Origin: an uncultured Ruminococcus sp.
GTDB taxonomy: Bacteria > Bacillota > Clostridia > Oscillospirales > Ruminococcaceae
NCBI GenBank assembly: GCA_900540005.1
Contig: UQEM01000090.1
Location: 1 to 10,255 of the forward strand
Reading direction: 5' to 3'
DNA: 10,255 nucleotides
Shown: positions 1-6,452 of the stretch, piece by piece
How positions within the stretch are numbered: position 1 is the first letter of the stretch
How the letters are laid out: the number at the start of each line of letters is the position of its first letter
Position numbers and translations under genes: made by a program
Notes under the pieces: generated by a model
Told to the model about the DNA's origin: nothing
What the model saw: the letters and a program-made list of their open reading frames with translations, nothing else
Databases searched by the model: none

Positions 1-1
1 T

Positions 2-42
2 TTAGAGTTACACCTTTTTATTATTTCATGTGTCTACTCTAA
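2..42. repeat. Interrupted inverted repeat at the contig edge, possible hairpin
   Basis: Bases 2-8 (ttagagt) pair with 36-42 (actctaa) and bases 10-13 (acac) pair with 30-33 (gtgt), giving a 7 + 4 bp interrupted stem around an AT-rich loop. It lies downstream of pyrB. It could be a pyrB terminator or a leader hairpin of the next minus-strand gene. No U-tract can be seen because the window ends here, so the role is open. Confidence 0.35.
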
Positions 43-46
43 GGGG

Positions 47-55
47 ATTATATCA
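47..55 (-). promoter_or_regulatory. Possible extended -10 promoter downstream of pyrB
   Basis: On the minus strand this reads TGATATAAT, an extended -10 element (TGnTATAAT). No good -35 is seen 17 nt upstream. If used, it would drive a gene beyond the left edge, and the 2-42 inverted repeat would fall at the very start of its transcript. It rests on a short match in AT-rich DNA, so it is weak. Confidence 0.25.
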
Positions 56-79
56 GTTGACTGCCGCTTTTTCTTTTTG

Positions 80-1162
80 TTATATTAACTTTCTCTCGTC
101 ACAGTATTCGCACTCAAGAAGTGTATCATCTCCGCTTGAACGGAAACTCTTCGGGAGATACTCCTCGTGGTTTGTAATACATCTTGGATTATCGCAGCGA
201 ACACCGGGATAAATTTTGCCTTTAAGTGTTTCTGAAGGCTTTTTCTCTTCGAGAATAGTCTTAATGAGTGCCATTCTGACGTACATTCCGTATTTAGCCT
301 GCTTGAAGTACATCGCTCTTGCGTCATCATCAACATCTATTGTGATTTCATCAACTCTCGGCAGAGGATGCATAACGATCATATCCTTTTTAGCACTCTG
401 CATTTTGATACGATCAAGGACATAAGTGTTCTTTTGCGCGAGGTACTCCTCTTCGCTTGCGAAGCGCTCCTGCTGAATACGTGTCATATAGAGAACATCA
501 ATTTTGCCAATAGCTTCTTCAAGAGTGTTAACTTCCTCAAAGGTGCTGCCGTTTGCCTTGATTATATCCTTTATGTATGCAGGCATTCCAAGCTCGGAAG
601 TTGAAATGAAAACAAATTTATTGTTTTCAAAACGTGACAATGCCTTGCAAAGAGAGTGAACGGTTCTTCCGTTGACAAGATCTCCGCACATACCTATTGT
701 AAGACCTGAAAGCGTTTTTTTCTCGATTTTAAGCGTAAGCAGATCGGTGAGGGTCTGAGTAGGGTGGAGGTGTCCGCCGTCTCCGGCATTGATAACCGGA
801 CAGTCGGTCGTGAGTGAAGCAGCCTTTGCAGCACCTGCGATAGGGTGACGGATTACGAGAACATCAGCATAATTGCTCACGATTTTTGTCGTGTCCTTGA
901 TCGTTTCGCCCTTTGAAACAGATGAATTTGCCGGATTATCAAATCCGATAATACGTCCGCCAAGACGAAGCATAGCGGTCTGGAAAGACATCTGTGTGCG
1001 GGTTGATGGCTCATAGAATAGTGTGGCCATGATCTTGCCGTCACATTCATGGGCATAAGCCGCAGGATTTTTGTAAATATTTTCACCAAGTTCAACGATT
1101 TTAGTCCACCACGATACAGGGTAGTCACTCAAATCAATAAGGTGCTGATACTCTGAATACAT
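80..1162 (-). CDS. pyrB: Aspartate carbamoyltransferase catalytic chain with fused C-terminal regulatory-chain zinc domain
   Basis: This 360-residue protein catalyses carbamoyl phosphate + aspartate to N-carbamoyl-aspartate, the committed step of pyrimidine synthesis, in the cytoplasm. Family landmarks are all visible: STRT at 53-56 (carbamoyl phosphate loop), the 80s-loop Lys84 in SKGET, HP at 106-107, GDG at 127-129 with HPTQT at 133-137, GRTVHS at 165-170 and HPLPR at 265-269. Catalytic chains are usually about 300-310 residues. The extra tail (about 313-360) holds C323-x4-C328 and C351-x2-C354, with a CxNxxCI...CxYC pattern like the zinc domain of E. coli PyrI. The allosteric nucleotide-binding domain of PyrI is absent. 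The start is supported by AGGAGG (1169-1174) 6 nt upstream. It lies 55 nt behind asnB and may be co-transcribed; a weak internal promoter (TTTGCT, 16 nt, TATTAT, 1186-1213) is also possible. Confidence 0.95.
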   Translation of the reverse strand: MYSEYQHLIDLSDYPVSWWTKIVELGENIYKNPAAYAHECDGKIMATLFYEPSTRTQMSFQTAMLRLGGRIIGFDNPANSSVSKGETIKDTTKIVSNYADVLVIRHPIAGAAKAASLTTDCPVINAGDGGHLHPTQTLTDLLTLKIEKKTLSGLTIGMCGDLVNGRTVHSLCKALSRFENNKFVFISTSELGMPAYIKDIIKANGSTFEEVNTLEEAIGKIDVLYMTRIQQERFASEEEYLAQKNTYVLDRIKMQSAKKDMIVMHPLPRVDEITIDVDDDARAMYFKQAKYGMYVRMALIKTILEEKKPSETLKGKIYPGVRCDNPRCITNHEEYLPKSFRSSGDDTLLECEYCDERKLI

Positions 1163-1217
1163 ATTTAACCTCCTGAAAATGTTTTATAATATGAAAAGCT
1201 TTTAAAAAGCAAATTCA

Positions 1218-3089
1218 TCAGTATTTTCCGTTGTTTTCAAAATATACCTTATACCATACAAGGAATATATAGACCGTCCAGATTTTACGGCTGTTATCAG
1301 CCTTTCCGGATCTATGGTCATCAAGCAGTTTTATAAGCGGAGCAGTATTAAAGAATTGCTTAGAACTCTGACTTTCAAAAGCACTGCGGACAACATTATA
1401 GTATTTATCTTCTCTCAGCCATACACGAATGGGTACAGGGAAACCAAGCTTTTTCTTTGCAGCAGTTTGCGCAGTCTGCTTAGGTGTATCTTTTTTGGCA
1501 GCAAGACGCATAGCGTACTTTGTAATATACTTTGTTTCCTCAGTACTCTTATCATGAGTAACGCGGTATTTCGTAGGAATTCTCTCAGCGACCTTCATTA
1601 CTTCCTTATCAAGGAAGGGAACTCTCAATTCAAGAGAATTCGCCATACTCATTTTATCCGCTTTAAGCAGAATGTCACCTGCCATCCAAAGGTGCAGATC
1701 AAGATACTGCATTTTTGTTACATCATCTTTTGATTTTACATTATCATAAAATGGCTTTGTGATCGACATAGGGTCAGGAGCGGAAGTCTTGATTTTCAGC
1801 AGAGACTTTCTCTCACTTGGAGTAAACATATAGGCATTTCCTATGAAACGTTCCTCAACTGTTTTGCCTTTGCGAACAAAGAAGTTAACTCCGCGCTTTG
1901 CAGGAAGTTTTGAAGCAATATTTCCGACAGCGCGCTTAAATGATCTCGGAAGCTTGTCGTAAACAGTTCCGTCTGGATCGCTGTAAACATTATAACCGCC
2001 GAATATTTCATCTGCGCCCTCTCCTGAAAGTACTACTTTTAACTTTTCGGAAGCTATATTGCAGACAAAGTAGAGCGCAACAGCGGCAGGATCTGCAAGC
2101 GGTTCGTCCATATGATACTGGATCATTGAAAGGCTTCCCCAGTACTCATCAGGGGAAATAACCTTGCTCGTGTTTTCCTTGCCTATAGCCTTGGAGAAAC
2201 GTTTTGCCCAACCAATTTCGTTGTATTTTTCATCTTTGCCGAAGCCAACGGTAAATGTCTTATCAACATCAGCCACGGCAGCAACGTAACTCGAATCAAC
2301 TCCACTTGAAAGGAAAGAACCTACTTCAACATCAGCGATTTTATGAGCTTCAACCGAATCATGGAAAGTATCGGAAATATTTTCCACGCATTCGTCAAGC
2401 GTAAGCGAGTTGTCAGCGTTAAAATGAACGTCCCAATACCGTTTCATTTCAAAATTACCCTTACTGTATTTAAAATAATGTGCAGGCGGAAGTTTGTAAA
2501 CATTTTTAAAGAAAGTTTCGTTAGTAGGGGAGTACTGGAAGGTGAGATAGCTTTCCAGTACAGAAGTATTGAGTTCTTTCTTAAAAGCAGGGTGTTCGAG
2601 AAAACTTTTTATTTCCGAGCCGAACATATAAGTGCCGCCCATTTTGGCATAATACATCGGCTTTATGCCAAAAAAGTCACGCGCTCCGAAAAGTTCTTCC
2701 TTGTTTTTGTCCCAGATAAGGAACGAAAACATTCCTCTGAGCTTAGCAAGAAGCTTTTCGCCGTATTCTTTGTAACCATACAGAAGAACTTCCGTATCTG
2801 TTTTAGAGCGGAATTTGTAGCCTGCTTCAAGCAACTGCTTACGAAGCGGCTGATAATTGTAAATTTCTCCGTTAAATACAATGACGAGTGAGCCGTCATC
2901 GCTGATGATCGGCTGGTCACCCTGAGAACTTACATCAATGATGCTAAGTCTGCGATGACCAAGAGCAATCTTATCATCGACATATTTACCCTCAGCGTCA
3001 GGTCCTCTATGCTTGATGCGATCCATCATTCTTCCGAGAACTTCGCTTGAATTATCAATATCGTTTGTAAAACCGACAATTCCGCACAT
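1218..3089 (-). CDS. asnB: Asparagine synthase (glutamine-hydrolysing)
   Basis: This 623-residue cytoplasmic enzyme makes asparagine from aspartate, ATP and glutamine-derived ammonia. The N-terminal class II glutaminase domain begins MCGIVGF, with Cys2 as nucleophile after Met removal, followed by KHRGPD (26-31), GHRRLSIID (44-52), FNGEIYNY (72-79) and a conserved Asp98. The C-terminal synthetase domain has a PP-loop variant SSGVDSS (261-267) and SGEGADEIFGGY (355-366). The length fits the AsnB family (roughly 550-640). The start is fixed by the Cys2 requirement; GGAAGG (3100-3105) lies 10 nt upstream. It is first in a likely asnB-pyrB unit behind the promoter at 3134-3162. Both enzymes draw on aspartate and on glutamine-derived nitrogen, which may be why they are adjacent. 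Related sugar-antibiotic or capsule amidotransferases share this architecture, but nothing nearby suggests that. Confidence 0.95.
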   Translation of the reverse strand: MCGIVGFTNDIDNSSEVLGRMMDRIKHRGPDAEGKYVDDKIALGHRRLSIIDVSSQGDQPIISDDGSLVIVFNGEIYNYQPLRKQLLEAGYKFRSKTDTEVLLYGYKEYGEKLLAKLRGMFSFLIWDKNKEELFGARDFFGIKPMYYAKMGGTYMFGSEIKSFLEHPAFKKELNTSVLESYLTFQYSPTNETFFKNVYKLPPAHYFKYSKGNFEMKRYWDVHFNADNSLTLDECVENISDTFHDSVEAHKIADVEVGSFLSSGVDSSYVAAVADVDKTFTVGFGKDEKYNEIGWAKRFSKAIGKENTSKVISPDEYWGSLSMIQYHMDEPLADPAAVALYFVCNIASEKLKVVLSGEGADEIFGGYNVYSDPDGTVYDKLPRSFKRAVGNIASKLPAKRGVNFFVRKGKTVEERFIGNAYMFTPSERKSLLKIKTSAPDPMSITKPFYDNVKSKDDVTKMQYLDLHLWMAGDILLKADKMSMANSLELRVPFLDKEVMKVAERIPTKYRVTHDKSTEETKYITKYAMRLAAKKDTPKQTAQTAAKKKLGFPVPIRVWLREDKYYNVVRSAFESQSSKQFFNTAPLIKLLDDHRSGKADNSRKIWTVYIFLVWYKVYFENNGKY

Positions 3090-3133
3090 AAAAACACTAC
3101 CTTCCGTAAAGCTTATAAACTTATACCTAAAAT

Positions 3134-3162
3134 ATTATACTACACTTTTTTCAAATTTGCAA
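3134..3162 (-). promoter_or_regulatory. Sigma-A-type promoter of asnB
   Basis: On the minus strand: -35 TTGCAA (3157-3162), a 17-nt spacer and a perfect -10 TATAAT (3134-3139). The predicted start near 3127 gives a leader of about 38 nt to the asnB start codon. It sits in the 100-nt gap between the recombinase gene and asnB. No operator or riboswitch-like structure is visible in the short leader. Confidence 0.8.
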
Positions 3163-3189
3163 CACATTTACTCTAATTTAATAAAAAAA

Positions 3190-4173
3190 CTATTCCTTGT
3201 GAGTATCTGATTTAATATTAGAAAGGGGATTGCTTTCTACAGCGTTGCGTACATCATCATTACTGAGATGAGTATAGATTTCAGTAGTGGAAACATTAGC
3301 GTGTCCCAAGAGTTCTTTTAAAGTAAGCACGTCAGCATCACCGTATTGATACATCAGTGTAGCTGCTGTATGGCGCAGCTTATGAGTAGTTATGCCTTTT
3401 CCGTCAAGTCCTGCGGCTGTCAGTGTATCTTCCACTATCTGCTGAACCCGTCGCTTGGATATTCTTTTGTTTTGATTGCTTATGAATAGTGCAGGTTCAG
3501 CAGCGGCTTTCGGATTGTTGGTTCTTATTTCGAGATAGTCATTAAGCGCACTAACGCAAGCGGAATTAAGGTAAACCATTCGTTCCTTATTGCCTTTGCC
3601 CAAAACTTTTAATTTATTATCGTAGAAGTCAATATCTTTTATATTGATTCCGACAAGCTCGCTAAGTCGCATTCCGCAATTCAGAAATAACGTTATAATG
3701 CAGTAATTACGCTTTGATTCGCTCTTATCTGACGCTTGGAGAAGCCTCATGCTGTCGTTTAAGTTAAGAAACTTCGGTAATGACTTCTTAGGAGTCGGCA
3801 CATCTAAATCCTGTGCAGGATTGCTGTCGATAACTTTCAAAACCTTATGCAGATATTTGAAAAAGCTACGCAACGATGAAACTTTTCTATATCTGGCACG
3901 ATCTGCGTTTTTCCGCTCATCTGATGCATAGTATATGAAACTATAGATATCAGACACGGAAATTTTCTTTAGCTCCGATATAGTCATTGAAGATATATCC
4001 GCATCATCTATACATATGTCATGTGTGTTTGCGTATATGTATTTTAAGAATAGTCTTATATCAAGATAATATTCTTCAATAGTCCGTTCAGACAGCATTT
4101 GCACAATTTTAATGTGCACAAGGTAATCATTCAGAAATTCCGGATTTTCTTTATTATTGTAGTTATTCATCAT
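3190..4173 (-). CDS. Xer-type tyrosine recombinase/integrase
   Basis: This protein of about 327 residues cuts and rejoins DNA at specific sites through a covalent 3'-phosphotyrosine link. The N-terminal SAM-like core-binding domain (about 10-125) is followed by the catalytic domain with all six residues (numbered from the chosen start): Arg169 (CGMRLSEL), Lys193 (GKGNKER), His264 and Arg267 (THKLRHTAA), His291 (LLGHANVST) and nucleophile Tyr300 (TEIYTH). This looks intact and Xer-like in length and motifs. The frame is open to 4215, but the ATG at 4171-4173 is preferred because GGGAG (4180-4184) lies 6 nt upstream; the next codon is also ATG. The start overlaps the end of the DUF2726 gene by 11 nt, so translation is probably coupled. 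Whether it is the housekeeping XerC/D or acts on a local site cannot be told from sequence alone. No transposase, excisionase or phage gene is near. Confidence 0.88.
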   Translation of the reverse strand: MMNNYNNKENPEFLNDYLVHIKIVQMLSERTIEEYYLDIRLFLKYIYANTHDICIDDADISSMTISELKKISVSDIYSFIYYASDERKNADRARYRKVSSLRSFFKYLHKVLKVIDSNPAQDLDVPTPKKSLPKFLNLNDSMRLLQASDKSESKRNYCIITLFLNCGMRLSELVGINIKDIDFYDNKLKVLGKGNKERMVYLNSACVSALNDYLEIRTNNPKAAAEPALFISNQNKRISKRRVQQIVEDTLTAAGLDGKGITTHKLRHTAATLMYQYGDADVLTLKELLGHANVSTTEIYTHLSNDDVRNAVESNPLSNIKSDTHKE

Positions 4174-4708
4174 ACTCCGCTCCCGCAGATTCAAGCTGGT
4201 CATATCCCAAATCACTTAGTGTTTGTTTAATAACATTTGTATCTCCATATGTTCTTATAACATTATATCCGGCGGTAGAAAGAGCATTATTTACAAATTC
4301 ATCTCTTTTTTGTCTGTCGCTTCTTTGATGTGAATAATCATCTAATTCTATTAATGCAACTATTCTCATATTATCAGAAATTGCAAAATCAATGTGTTTC
4401 GATTTTATCTTTCCAAACAGTGCCCACCATTCTTTACCTTTAATATCATCATTTATTTCAATCAAGTCTGCAAGCCTGATTTTGGCAAGTATCTGCAAGT
4501 TGAGTGGCTCAGTTACGGCTTTTAACTTATTATAAAAATAATATTCGTTTTTGGTAAGCAGATACTTAGAGTGAAATGGATATTCATCATGATAATTATT
4601 TCCATAATTATCATGATCTTCTTCATCTCTGCTATTTTTTTTCTTTACCAAAAGATACTCGATTATCATTACTAAAATTACAGCTATAAAAACTACCATT
4701 ATATTCAT
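4163..4708 (-). CDS. Membrane-anchored DUF2726 domain protein
   Basis: This 181-residue protein has one N-terminal membrane helix (about 4-21) followed by a basic stop (KKK), a charged Asp/His/Asn-rich spacer (27-47) and a soluble domain (about 48-165). The domain resembles DUF2726: LLTKNEYYFYNKL (50-62), AKIRLADL (75-82), KSKHIDFAI (102-110), ELDDYSHQRSDRQKRDEF (121-138) and a C-terminal IRTYG. The D107...E121-L-D pattern with the following basic helix fits a PD-(D/E)XK-like nuclease or Vsr-like fold, which is an inference; activity is unproven. AAGGAG (4717-4722) 8 nt upstream supports the start. It is first of two genes, and its last 11 nt overlap the recombinase start. The promoter is at 4806-4834, and the leader holds a perfect inverted repeat. 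Function is unknown; cytoplasmic DNA processing at the membrane is one possibility. Confidence 0.85.
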   Translation of the reverse strand: MNIMVVFIAVILVMIIEYLLVKKKNSRDEEDHDNYGNNYHDEYPFHSKYLLTKNEYYFYNKLKAVTEPLNLQILAKIRLADLIEINDDIKGKEWWALFGKIKSKHIDFAISDNMRIVALIELDDYSHQRSDRQKRDEFVNNALSTAGYNVIRTYGDTNVIKQTLSDLGYDQLESAGAEYDE

Positions 4709-4750
4709 GACTAAAACTCCTTGATATTATCGTATTAAAAAATCTTATCC

Positions 4751-4784
4751 AAAGTTTCACCAAACTTACATTTGGTGAAACTTT
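4751..4784. repeat. Perfect 14-bp inverted repeat with 6-nt centre in the DUF2726-recombinase leader
   Basis: Left arm 4751-4764 (aaagtttcaccaaa), centre 4765-4770 (cttaca), right arm 4771-4784 (tttggtgaaacttt); there are no mismatches. It lies about 15 nt downstream of the predicted transcription start and 43 nt upstream of the DUF2726 start codon. A run of T follows only 8 nt after the stem on the minus strand, so it is not a textbook terminator. Candidate roles are an operator, an mRNA leader hairpin or attenuator, or a recombination site for the neighbouring recombinase, since XerCD dif sites have 11-bp arms around 6 bp. Confidence 0.85.
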
Positions 4785-4805
4785 ACTTGATTTCCCTTTT
4801 CACTT

Positions 4806-4834
4806 AGTATACCATGATTTTCTATAATTTTCAA
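4806..4834 (-). promoter_or_regulatory. Sigma-A-type promoter of the DUF2726-recombinase operon
   Basis: On the minus strand: -35 TTGAAA (4829-4834), a 17-nt spacer and -10 TATACT (4806-4811). Predicted start near 4799, which gives a leader of about 90 nt containing the 14-bp inverted repeat. The preceding operon's terminator lies just upstream, so this operon is independently transcribed. Confidence 0.75.
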
Positions 4835-4851
4835 GTATATTCGCAAGAGAT

Positions 4852-4884
4852 AAAAATCCCCAACAATTTATGCTGAGGATTTTT
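4852..4884 (-). terminator. Rho-independent terminator of the sortase operon
   Basis: An 11-bp stem (4852-4862 with 4874-4884, one G-U pair) encloses an 11-nt loop. On the minus strand it ends in TTTTT. It begins 10 nt after the stop codon of the four-helix membrane protein, the last gene of the sortase operon. The A-run on the other side could let it work in both directions. Confidence 0.85.
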
Positions 4885-4893
4885 ACGATATCT

Positions 4894-5775
4894 TTACTTT
4901 TCGTTTGCAAGTACATATTTTTTATACATAACTCCGTATATTACGATCAACGAAATTCCAAGAACAGCCATAGCAGTTTGCACAGCAATAAAGGCTTCTG
5001 TAAATTCATACATCATACTTGTATAAGCTGTAAAGACCTGCTGCTGTTTTATTGAGAACGAATCATAGTACTTGGTCACGGCGAGATAAACAGAAGGTGT
5101 CAGGCCTAAAATTGCCGATATGAGTGCAGATGTTCCTGCCCAATAGTACACAACGAGTTTGTTTTTTAAATTTATTAAAAGCAGCAATACAATCAATACT
5201 ACATCAGTTGTAGCCAAAGCAATTGTAAGCGGTGTTTTGAATCTGTAAAGCTTTGACAGTTTTGACAGAACTCCATGGTTGTCCAGCGCTGAAAGCTTAT
5301 ACACATCGCAGTAAGATGAAATCGTGCTATAAGCTCCATCTATGGTTTCGGCAAGTTTCTGATCATAGATCTCGTCTTTTGCATGACCTGATTCGTCCGC
5401 ATAATTACTGAAGAAATCTTCGATACTCTTTTCAAGCTGATCGTTCTCAACACGTTTAACCTGCATTTTTTCGCCTGACTCAAGTGATTTAAATCCGGCA
5501 TTTATATAACTTTCTTCTACAGAAATAATATAATCTTCTGAAATTGCATCCATATAGACTTCCGCCGGAATTCCGGTAGAATTATATTTACTTTTATAAT
5601 TCTTTTCAATTTCAGTATATATGCCTTTTTCAAGAGCGTTCTTTTTGGCAAGACTTATGCAACTATTTGCGTTGATATTTATATCTGTAAGGGCTATTAC
5701 CGCTGTTCCGATAAATGTGAACACAAGAACGATCGATATCAGTAAAGAGGGGAGATATGAACTGATTTTTTTCAT
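4894..5775 (-). CDS. Four-helix membrane protein with large extracytoplasmic domain, sortase operon
   Basis: I do not recognise this 293-residue family. Predicted layout: membrane helix at about 8-30; a polar, mostly helical region of about 150 residues (31-181) rich in Lys, Glu, Ser and Tyr and probably outside the cell; then three helices at about 182-203, 208-234 and 258-284; and a basic C-terminal tail (KKYVLANEK). The start ATG overlaps the sortase stop codon (ATGA, 4 nt) and is preceded by a strong GGGGAGGAG ribosome binding site inside the sortase gene. It is the last gene of the three-gene operon, ahead of the terminator at 4852-4884. Fixed coupling to the sortase suggests a role in the same surface process, for example as a partner, regulator or substrate holder of the sortase; this is inference from context only. 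Confidence 0.8.
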   Translation of the reverse strand: MKKISSYLPSLLISIVLVFTFIGTAVIALTDININANSCISLAKKNALEKGIYTEIEKNYKSKYNSTGIPAEVYMDAISEDYIISVEESYINAGFKSLESGEKMQVKRVENDQLEKSIEDFFSNYADESGHAKDEIYDQKLAETIDGAYSTISSYCDVYKLSALDNHGVLSKLSKLYRFKTPLTIALATTDVVLIVLLLLINLKNKLVVYYWAGTSALISAILGLTPSVYLAVTKYYDSFSIKQQQVFTAYTSMMYEFTEAFIAVQTAMAVLGISLIVIYGVMYKKYVLANEK

Positions 5776-6452
5776 TTTGACTCCTCCCCTGTTTTGTTAT
5801 AAAATTTACTTTCTGTAATTTCGCATACAACACCTACGCGCTTGTCCGAAGTTCCGAAAACATCTTTCTGACAAGTGTACAGTGTAAGTTTTGTATCTTT
5901 AGAAGGCGCTACATATTTCGTTTCCGATTTGTTGAATGAAATCAGTTCCTTTACTGTGCATTCAAATTCGCCGTAATTTGTGTATACGGTAAGGGTATCA
6001 CCTTCCTTGAGGTTCTTGAGTTCGGCAAAATAGGTATCTTCATGCGCGCTGATTACTGAATTGCCACTGCTTCCGATAAGTGAAGAACCTGACGACTGAC
6101 AAGCACCTTTTTCAAAAAGTTCCGATTCGCTTCCCCAGTATACCGGAACATCAACACTGAATGAGTCACTCTTTATGATTGCAAAGAGTTCGCCGAACTG
6201 AGGATAGATCAACTTCCCTGTCTCCCATGTCTGACCATTGTAATCGGTTACAATATTATTATCCCTTATTACAAGTCCCGAATTCGTATCAGGAGTATTT
6301 TTAAGCTCGTCCATAAAGGCAAGATTTGCATATACTTTTATTTTATCAGCAGGCTTTATAAGAACGAGCATCAGAATTCCGACACATATTATAAGGACGA
6401 TTATCGGAGTCAATATGTGAATGGGAACATAGCTTTTTTTATTATTTTTCAT
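5772..6452 (-). CDS. Class D-like sortase (cysteine transpeptidase)
   Basis: This 226-residue membrane-anchored transpeptidase is expected to cut a sorting signal and join the protein to the cell wall or another amine. A single N-terminal helix (about 11-33) anchors a C-terminal catalytic domain outside the cell. The order of motifs is that of small sortases: YWGSESELFEKGA (105-117), GNSVISAHEDTYF (130-142) with catalytic His137, LKEGDTLTVYT (148-158), and TLYTCQKDVFGTSDKRVGVV (190-209) with nucleophile Cys194 and Arg205. The usual GHRDT around the His is SAHEDT here. The class D assignment is by motif resemblance only. It overlaps the upstream surface protein gene by 11 nt with a poor ribosome binding site, so translation probably relies on coupling; its stop overlaps the next gene's start. 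The obvious substrate candidate is the upstream product. Confidence 0.9.
   Translation of the reverse strand: MKNNKKSYVPIHILTPIIVLIICVGILMLVLIKPADKIKVYANLAFMDELKNTPDTNSGLVIRDNNIVTDYNGQTWETGKLIYPQFGELFAIIKSDSFSVDVPVYWGSESELFEKGACQSSGSSLIGSSGNSVISAHEDTYFAELKNLKEGDTLTVYTNYGEFECTVKELISFNKSETKYVAPSKDTKLTLYTCQKDVFGTSDKRVGVVCEITESKFYNKTGEESK

Noticed and set aside
57..86. Plus-strand promoter-like TTGACT - 18 nt - TATATT
   Set aside because: It points into the 3' end of pyrB in the antisense direction with no plus-strand gene downstream; probably chance in AT-rich DNA, although an antisense RNA cannot be excluded.
2343..2891. A 182-codon plus-strand open frame
   Set aside because: It is fully antisense to the asnB glutaminase domain and lacks a ribosome binding site or family features.
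3181..3189. Run of T on the minus strand after the recombinase stop codon, as a terminator
   Set aside because: No stable GC-bearing stem precedes it, so it does not meet the requirements for an intrinsic terminator.
3190..4708. Prophage or insertion sequence around the recombinase
   Set aside because: No transposase, structural phage gene, excisionase or tRNA-end target duplication is visible, and the flanking genes are housekeeping or surface genes in normal order.
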